NCBI RefSeq assembly: GCF_000003195.3
Contig: NC_012879.2
Span: 34,961,596-35,025,595, forward strand
Length of the DNA stretch: 64,000 nt
DNA from: Sorghum bicolor
Lineage: Eukaryota > Streptophyta > Magnoliopsida > Poales > Poaceae
Direction of reading: 5' to 3'
Within the stretch, counting starts at the first letter, position 1. Every line of letters begins with the position of its first letter. This document shows positions 58,915 to 64,000 of the stretch, piece by piece. The notes beneath the pieces were generated by a model that was given only the letters and a program-made list of their open reading frames with translations, ran no database searches and was not told where the DNA came from. Both the position numbers and the translations under genes were made by a program.

Positions 58915-60030
58915 TCCAAAGATCGGATGTGCAACATTTTAGCTCATATGGTTAAGAGTGTGGGATCAAGAAGGTAGTACCGGGAACAAAGATTAAAGGA
59001 CTAAACATGTTGAATCAATTGTTTAATTTGCAGTTATAAATCATACATGTTTATCTTTTTATCTATGTGCATGCCAGAATCAAGGAGAAGCTTATAACAG
59101 TGACAGTCACATACCTTAAGATGTTACCTTAATTCAAGAGTGATGGTACAATATCACCTTGTGAAAGCTTTTCTTTCTCAATGGTTGTGCATCTTGTTCG
59201 TGGCACTCTTCGTCTCGTTCCATGGATTATCTCTCTATGATTGACGAGCTATGTCTTTCTTGTGCAAATTGTTAAACTTCATGTGTCTCCCTCTTTATCT
59301 CCATTCTTGTTGTTATTCTTCACTCTTTTACTTCAAGCCTGAATCGCGAAGATAACGGGATTGCTTCCCCCAAGCTGAATGTTGACATAGTCTTTAATCT
59401 TGAATCCACACAACACAGATGTTCTTCAATATTCTTGAGCTTCAAAATGTCAGTGATGATTGCAGCGCTTCCAAGTTGATGAAGATATCTTGATCATTGG
59501 GGATTCTCTTTTTAAATCATGTTAAACTCAAATAGACAACAAAACTTGTGGCACCGATTAAACATTAGTAGTTGGCCACTTAAGCCTTAGTTGGCCAAGC
59601 TTTTTAGATTTTTCTTAATTCTTTTTCTAAGCATAGTTTCAACAAGATCTCTTTCTCAATATATATATATATATTTTTGGGTTTTAATCTTTCTATGAAG
59701 CAAAAAGAAAATGGAACAGGATGAATGCATGTTTATTTATTTTTTTTATATATATTTTATTCCACCACGGTGAATATCCATGTGGGCTTTTACACACCAC
59801 ACAATTTACTCACATGGGGTTTTAGTATTTAAGACGCAATGAGTTATATAAAATATTTTTATTATATTTTCTAATGCAATAATAATGCAGAAAGATAAGT
59901 ATGTTATGGAGAAATAAATATGCTAAAAACAAATGCAGAAAAGATAAATACAATAAACCTACTAAAGCTAGTGATACATTAAATTAGCAGACATCAAGAT
60001 CATTATCAAAATCTTCACACCAATTGCTTT
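58915..60030 (-). other. C internal region, right part
   Basis: Non-coding. 58930-59280 aligns with A 5740-6060, then sequence specific to C. An internal PPT-like tract (minus CAGCTTGGGGGAAGCA) is near 59365-59380. No gag ORF is found between here and the PBS. Confidence 0.7.
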
Positions 60031-60046
60031 CCCGGCAACGGCGCCA
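60031..60046 (-). other. C primer-binding site, Asp-tRNA type
   Basis: The minus strand reads TGGCGCCGTTGCCGGG, 8 nt inside the LTR edge at 60055. Confidence 0.88.
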
Positions 60047-60054
60047 AAAATGCT

Positions 60055-60901
60055 TGTTGACATTCGTTAAGTGCAATAAGAATAAGAAAAATTCCGCAAG
60101 CGCATAGAACATCATCGTAGCATTTTACCGGGAGTATTCCAGGTATCGTTGTTTATATTTTACCACTGGGAAGCTAAGGTCAAAGAATCTGATAACTTAC
60201 TATCATGCATCTACTAATTTAATAAACCAACTAGACTAAAGTAGGGGTATATGATAGGTAATAATATAAAGGTGAGAATTCTATGATAAATGCGTAGATA
60301 GCCATAGCGGGAGGACAACGGGAGAGACCTAGGTTCCTGTATACTTCTCTATTACTTCAGTTCTATGATAACAAAGAATGAATAGATAAAGCAATCAGAT
60401 ATTAGCACTTTGGGATATCAGAACACAAACCACAGAAAGAGAACTGGAGGGGGGCTGGGAAGCTTTGACTACGGTCCTACAAACACCGATCCGAACGAGG
60501 TGGAATACGTCGACCGTTAGGGCTGTCACTACCCTAGGGCTACAACAACAATCCGCAGGACTGGGTGCAACCTCAGGTAACCTCTAGTATAGACACCACG
60601 TCTACACTAACGATTACTACTCTAATTACCATGAATAACTAGGGCACTCGATGCGAACGGAGATCCTATGCCAAAATATAACTACTACACTACTCGATAA
60701 TAATAAAGGCATAAAAGTAAATAGAAAAGATAAATACATTAAAGCATAAGTCTTACAATAAATATAAAGACATACCAAAACTCTGAAGACTCTATAATGA
60801 TGTGTTCTCCTCCAGGGGCTAGGGGCCTTGCTTATATAGTCCTCCTCCTTTGTGCATTTTTGGTTCAGCAGGCGATGTGGTACTAGACTTTCCACCATAT
60901 C
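60055..60901 (-). repeat. C 5' LTR, truncated
   Basis: Matches 42436-43400 of the other LTR, with a ~120-bp internal deletion near 60790 and an abrupt end after 'ccaccatat'. The remaining ~500 bp, including the GC-rich U3 box, is missing. The TATA box is kept (60832-60839). Confidence 0.88.
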
Positions 60902-61162
60902 GGGAGTTATTAAAAGTCACACGAGATTGGAGGCACCGCAGCGATTCAGCCTCTGTGGCCTCTCCTACGCTCGACGTACATACATCGCACTGCCGTCTTG
61001 GGCACAGCCGCACACGCACGACATGTTCCTTGGAAACTGGCCGCAGGGACGTAGCCACGCACGCCCGATTGGCCCCTCCTCGCACGCGGGGCCTAGCACC
61101 TCTCCCACACGGTGTCCGCCTCTCCTCGCCAATCCCCCACCCCCCACGCCGTGGCCGCCTGT
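60902..61162. other. Orphan GC-rich segment, origin unknown
   Basis: 261 bp, much more GC-rich than its surroundings, between the broken C LTR and the start of D. It matches none of the other elements by eye. Open frames on both strands (60819-61226, 60850-61182) are expected from the base composition. It could be a captured gene fragment or a remnant of the original target. Confidence 0.5.
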
Positions 61163-62371
61163 TGTTGACGGTCCTTAAGTAACAAATATAATCATCAAAT
61201 AAATAAAGAAAAGGATCCAAATGCAACCAACACCTAGACTTAGGGTTTTATCTGACAGAATTCCACGAGTTTTAGTGTTTGTCTATTTCTGCAGGGGGTT
61301 ATCAGGAAATACGGAAGAAAGGCCCACATGTCAGGATTACATAGAGATATCAATGCACCGCGCAATTTTCTACCATCTAGAAGACTCCAGAAGCCACGGG
61401 AAGAAAGCAGAGGCCGAAAGGGGCCAGGCCCAGGGCGCCCGCCCCCCTCTGGATTCCTTTCGGGACTCTCTTCGCACACGATGTTCCACCGACCTAATGG
61501 ATCAAGGATAACATAGTACCACATCACCTACCGACCCAAAAATGCATAGAGGAGGAGGACTATATAAGGAGACCCCCCTGGCCCCTGGAGAAGACAAGAA
61601 GTTATCATAGAGTTGAGGGGTGCCCTCGAAAGAAAACCTCTTCTCTAAATAAAATTTCTTTTTAGGCTTAGAAACCAATGTAAGTAGAAATAGATCTTCT
61701 AGTTTCTTCTAGATTGAGAGAGATAGAGTGGAGGTGTAGATCGGAGGAAGGCCGGCCTGTCGGTGTCTACTCTGAGTTGTAACTGCGGGATCAAGTCTCC
61801 TAACCCGAGGCTTGCTTGTAAGATTCTTCAGTAATTCGACTTCTAATTCTAGTAAGTTCTTGTTTTATTGTTCTTTAGTTTATGAGTTTACTTTAATCCT
61901 CTTCCAGTTGAGTATTAGAGTAATCATAGCTAGCGTAAACGTGGTGTTTAGGCTAGGGTACTCATAGATATCCCCTGACTAGCTGGACCGTGGTAGTAGC
62001 GAGGAACGTGACATTTCCGAGTTACCTTTGTATCCCATATCTTGTTAGCAGGATGGGTAGGTTTATTGGTGCGGGTCGAACATCCTTTGTGGTGTCTAGA
62101 TTCCGTAAGCTTCCCCAATAGAACAGTAGATCATCCTTACCAAGGTTAGAACGAGACTACGGTTGCAGTCTTCTCTATACATCACTCACATCGAGAAACA
62201 TTCTTTGTAGCCTAAAGGGGTAGTAACAATAGATTTGGTTAGTCAGATGCACCCTTTCTCCCAGTGGTAAAAATATAAATACGATAACTCTGGATAACCT
62301 CTCGGGTGAAATGCTCACCGATATCCGTGCACTTGCGGATCATTTCCTTATTGCGTTACCAAATATCAACA
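61163..62371 (+). repeat. D 5' LTR
   Basis: 1,209 bp from TGTTGACGG to ATATCAACA, closely related to the F LTR, with GGGCGCCC at 61433-61440 and TATATAAGG at 61561-61569. Confidence 0.9.
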
Positions 62372-62379
62372 AGCATTTC

Positions 62380-62397
62380 TGGCGTCATTGCCGGGGA
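62380..62397 (+). other. D primer-binding site, variant Asp type
   Basis: TGGCGTCATTGCCGGGGA, two changes from the usual Asp-type PBS, 8 nt after the LTR end. Confidence 0.75.
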
Positions 62398-62484
62398 GAA
62401 AGACGGTTTGCTGAGATAACTTTGAGTCTTGCTATTATCTTGTATTATACTTTTATACTTTTATTCTTTTATCTTTTTATCTTT

Positions 62485-63411
62485 ATGGATAACTCAAATT
62501 CCATACCTATTATTGAATTCTTTGCACCTTCGGAGACCAGCCGTAGACCATGGGAGTCAACAAGTCCTGCCCCTAATTATGATCTGTGTCCGGAGTTGAT
62601 TGCAATAGGTCAAAACCAACCTTTTTCTATAGCTGAGGTCCTATCTTTTAATCAAGAAGATAATGCACTTTTAGCCACACCTAGGGAATCTGTTAATCTT
62701 TCTATAAATTCTGGTTTAGACCTAGCCCTACAAGACCATGTTTTTCCTAGATATTTTCACATTGATCTTAATCATATAACCTTTGGTCGAGTCCTTCTTT
62801 CTTTATCTATTAGTAAATGTAGGTATGTCTTCATTCGTGGACATCCTTCTTGTACTAGTCTTCATAGAAAAATCTTAGAAATAGAGAAGGAATCATCTCC
62901 CAGACAAGGAAAGGAAATTTCAATAGCCGATTTCCAAACATTCCAATCCCATGATTCGGCTATCCAACCCATCCTTGAGCTTAATAATTTCTACTATGCT
63001 ATTTCTCTTGAACCTCCCGATAATCCTATGAATCTCTCTAGACATCCCATGCATAAGAAGGAGGATCGAGAAGAGCAACATCGATGGCTAGAGGGCATTA
63101 AAAATCCATGTGCTATCACCATTGAATGGATAGATAAAACAAACTTGAGAGACAATCCTAGAGGAATTTTAAGCATTCATGAAGAATCATCCTTGGAGTT
63201 TGAGAATGAGAGAAACAACAGTGAGCATGGAAGTTATTTCATAAATACCTTACCAAGTCCTTACTCACATAAAACATCTCCCCAATCAATTGGTCTCTCC
63301 ATCCTTACCACATTTGAGATCTCCAACCCCCTCTTCCTTTCTATTTATAAAAACTTTAAAAGGGCGGTTGTCGATCCATATGTCTATAATAAATATTGCA
63401 GATCTCGTTGA
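62485..63411 (+). CDS. D gag-derived ORF, 308 residues, open
   Basis: Starts at MDNSNSIPIIEF, the equivalent of the F gag start. After about 48 residues it jumps to IAEVLSFNQEDN, which matches F gag RIADHRLEVLSFKQKDN, so roughly 100 residues of gag core are missing. A region like the gag C-terminus (SGLDLALQDHV) follows, then about 200 residues not found in F, ending NFKRAVVDPYVYNKYCRSR. The same C-terminus is in A (6998-6786). No stop interrupts it, unlike the gag of F. It is likely a protein specific to the non-autonomous family; its function is unknown. Confidence 0.7.
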   Translation: MDNSNSIPIIEFFAPSETSRRPWESTSPAPNYDLCPELIAIGQNQPFSIAEVLSFNQEDNALLATPRESVNLSINSGLDLALQDHVFPRYFHIDLNHITFGRVLLSLSISKCRYVFIRGHPSCTSLHRKILEIEKESSPRQGKEISIADFQTFQSHDSAIQPILELNNFYYAISLEPPDNPMNLSRHPMHKKEDREEQHRWLEGIKNPCAITIEWIDKTNLRDNPRGILSIHEESSLEFENERNNSEHGSYFINTLPSPYSHKTSPQSIGLSILTTFEISNPLFLSIYKNFKRAVVDPYVYNKYCRSR

Positions 63412-64000
63412 GTTGATCTTGATATAGGTAGGTGTTGGAGGGGAAACCACTTCACCAACATAACTTGATGGTTTCCCAAGGATAAGCTTAGCGTCCTAAA
63501 ACAAGCACTTATCAGATCGTAACATGAACTTCTAATTATTTGCAACATTGCCTTGTGTATTGAGCATATAAAGATAATTGTAGAAATATTCCTTCGGGTA
63601 TTCTTGTCACTAACCTTTCCAGGATTAGAGCAAGAAGATCGGATGAATGACAAGCACAAGGTATGTCCAACCAATCATCATGCAACATTGAATTAAATTC
63701 ATCCAAACTTGAATTTTGCAAAACTCAAGCTTGGGGGAGTACTTTACATAAAAACATCTTTTGCTATGTTGCTATGTTGGTTATCCCTACCTTTGAGACA
63801 TGCTCAATTTGTTAAATACTAATTACACTACTTCATCTCTACTTGAGTAGATCTCTATAAATGCCATCATGCTACCTTTGTTTATCCTAGTAAGTGTTGG
63901 TTTGGAAGTACTCGACATACTTCCATTGGCATTTAAATTAAGCATGGTGCTTAGGTTAATTAGCCTTCCTTAATCTGATTCGACATGGAGTCTAGTTTGG
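63412..64000 (+). other. D internal region after the ORF
   Basis: Non-coding, colinear with A 6740-6184. It contains the palindrome (63708-63729, one mismatch) followed by an internal PPT-like tract (GCTTGGGGGAGTAC, 63729-63742). The ORF on the opposite strand (63536-63721) parallels 6477-6665 in A. Confidence 0.65.

Larger units (their letters stand above)
42436..60901 (-). mobile_element. Element C: non-coding Athila-like element, split by E and truncated on the right
   Basis: 3' LTR 42436-43897 (1,462 bp), interior 43898-46535 plus 58915-60054 (E removed), Asp-type PBS, and 5' LTR 60055-60901, which stops short of the expected end. The interior aligns with that of A but the protease region is deleted and no ORF is convincing. 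The left flank ATTGC (42431-42435) has no partner because the right end is missing. Confidence 0.88.
61163..64000 (+). mobile_element. Element D: Athila-like element, 5' end only (runs off the right edge)
   Basis: 5' LTR 61163-62371, a PBS variant, an intact gag-derived ORF and 589 bp of interior that aligns with A in inverse orientation (6740 down to 6184). The left flank is CCTGT (61158-61162); the right flank is not in the window. Confidence 0.9.

Noticed and set aside
1..64000. Host genes, tRNA, rRNA, CRISPR arrays, bacterial operons
   Set aside because: No supporting signature; all sizeable conserved frames belong to retrotransposons.

Overview
This 64 kb window is plant nuclear DNA made almost entirely of nested LTR retrotransposons. 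I find no supported host gene, tRNA, rRNA or CRISPR array. The Ty3/gypsy lineages present (Athila-like, Tat-like with a second archaeal-type RNase H, and very long-LTR non-coding elements), the depth of nesting and the complete absence of genes suggest pericentromeric or other heterochromatic DNA of a large-genome plant, most likely a grass. The species is not identifiable from the sequence alone.

I resolved seven elements, lettered here for reference, using LTR pairs, target-site duplications (TSDs), primer-binding sites (PBS) and polypurine tracts (PPT). G2 (minus strand, runs off the left edge) is a long-LTR element whose single visible 4.5 kb LTR lies in three pieces: 392-742, 8402-11562 and 35432-36423. 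It is split by A (743-8396, minus, TSD ATGAT) and by F (11563-35426, plus, TSD TCGAG). F is the only Athila-like element here with a full gag-pol, and it is itself split by G (18080-32677, minus, TSD AAAGG), a non-coding element with LTRs of about 5.27 kb. G2 in turn interrupts a 5' LTR of B (36424-42335, plus). Next come C (42436-60901, minus, right LTR truncated), which holds E (46536-58909, minus, TSD CATTT), then a 261-bp GC-rich orphan fragment, and D (61163 to the right edge, plus).

A, B, C and D look like non-autonomous relatives of F. They share its U3 sequence, its Asp-type PBS (relict in B) and a 3' non-coding block, but lack reverse transcriptase and integrase in what is visible. 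A and B instead carry an ORF with two tandem aspartic-protease-like domains, and D carries an open 308-codon gag-derived ORF. A set of three small hairpins with compensatory stem changes lies in the 3' non-coding region of A, B, C and F and is a candidate RNA recognition signal that would let F-type proteins handle the others.

The most unusual object is E, a Tat-like element. It carries an antisense, spliced, TATA-driven gene for a plant-mobile-domain protein with a coiled-coil tail. The hexamer GCCGAT/ATCGGC occurs about 95 times (hand count) across its 12.4 kb, in LTRs, introns and both coding strands, against about 6 expected by chance and about 6 in the other 51.6 kb. This resembles the sequence-specific anti-silencing arrangement known from VANDAL DNA transposons (a TE-encoded protein plus a multiplied short motif), but in a retrotransposon. 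That link is inference. The coding regions of E, F, A and B are decayed mainly by in-frame stop codons with very few frameshifts.
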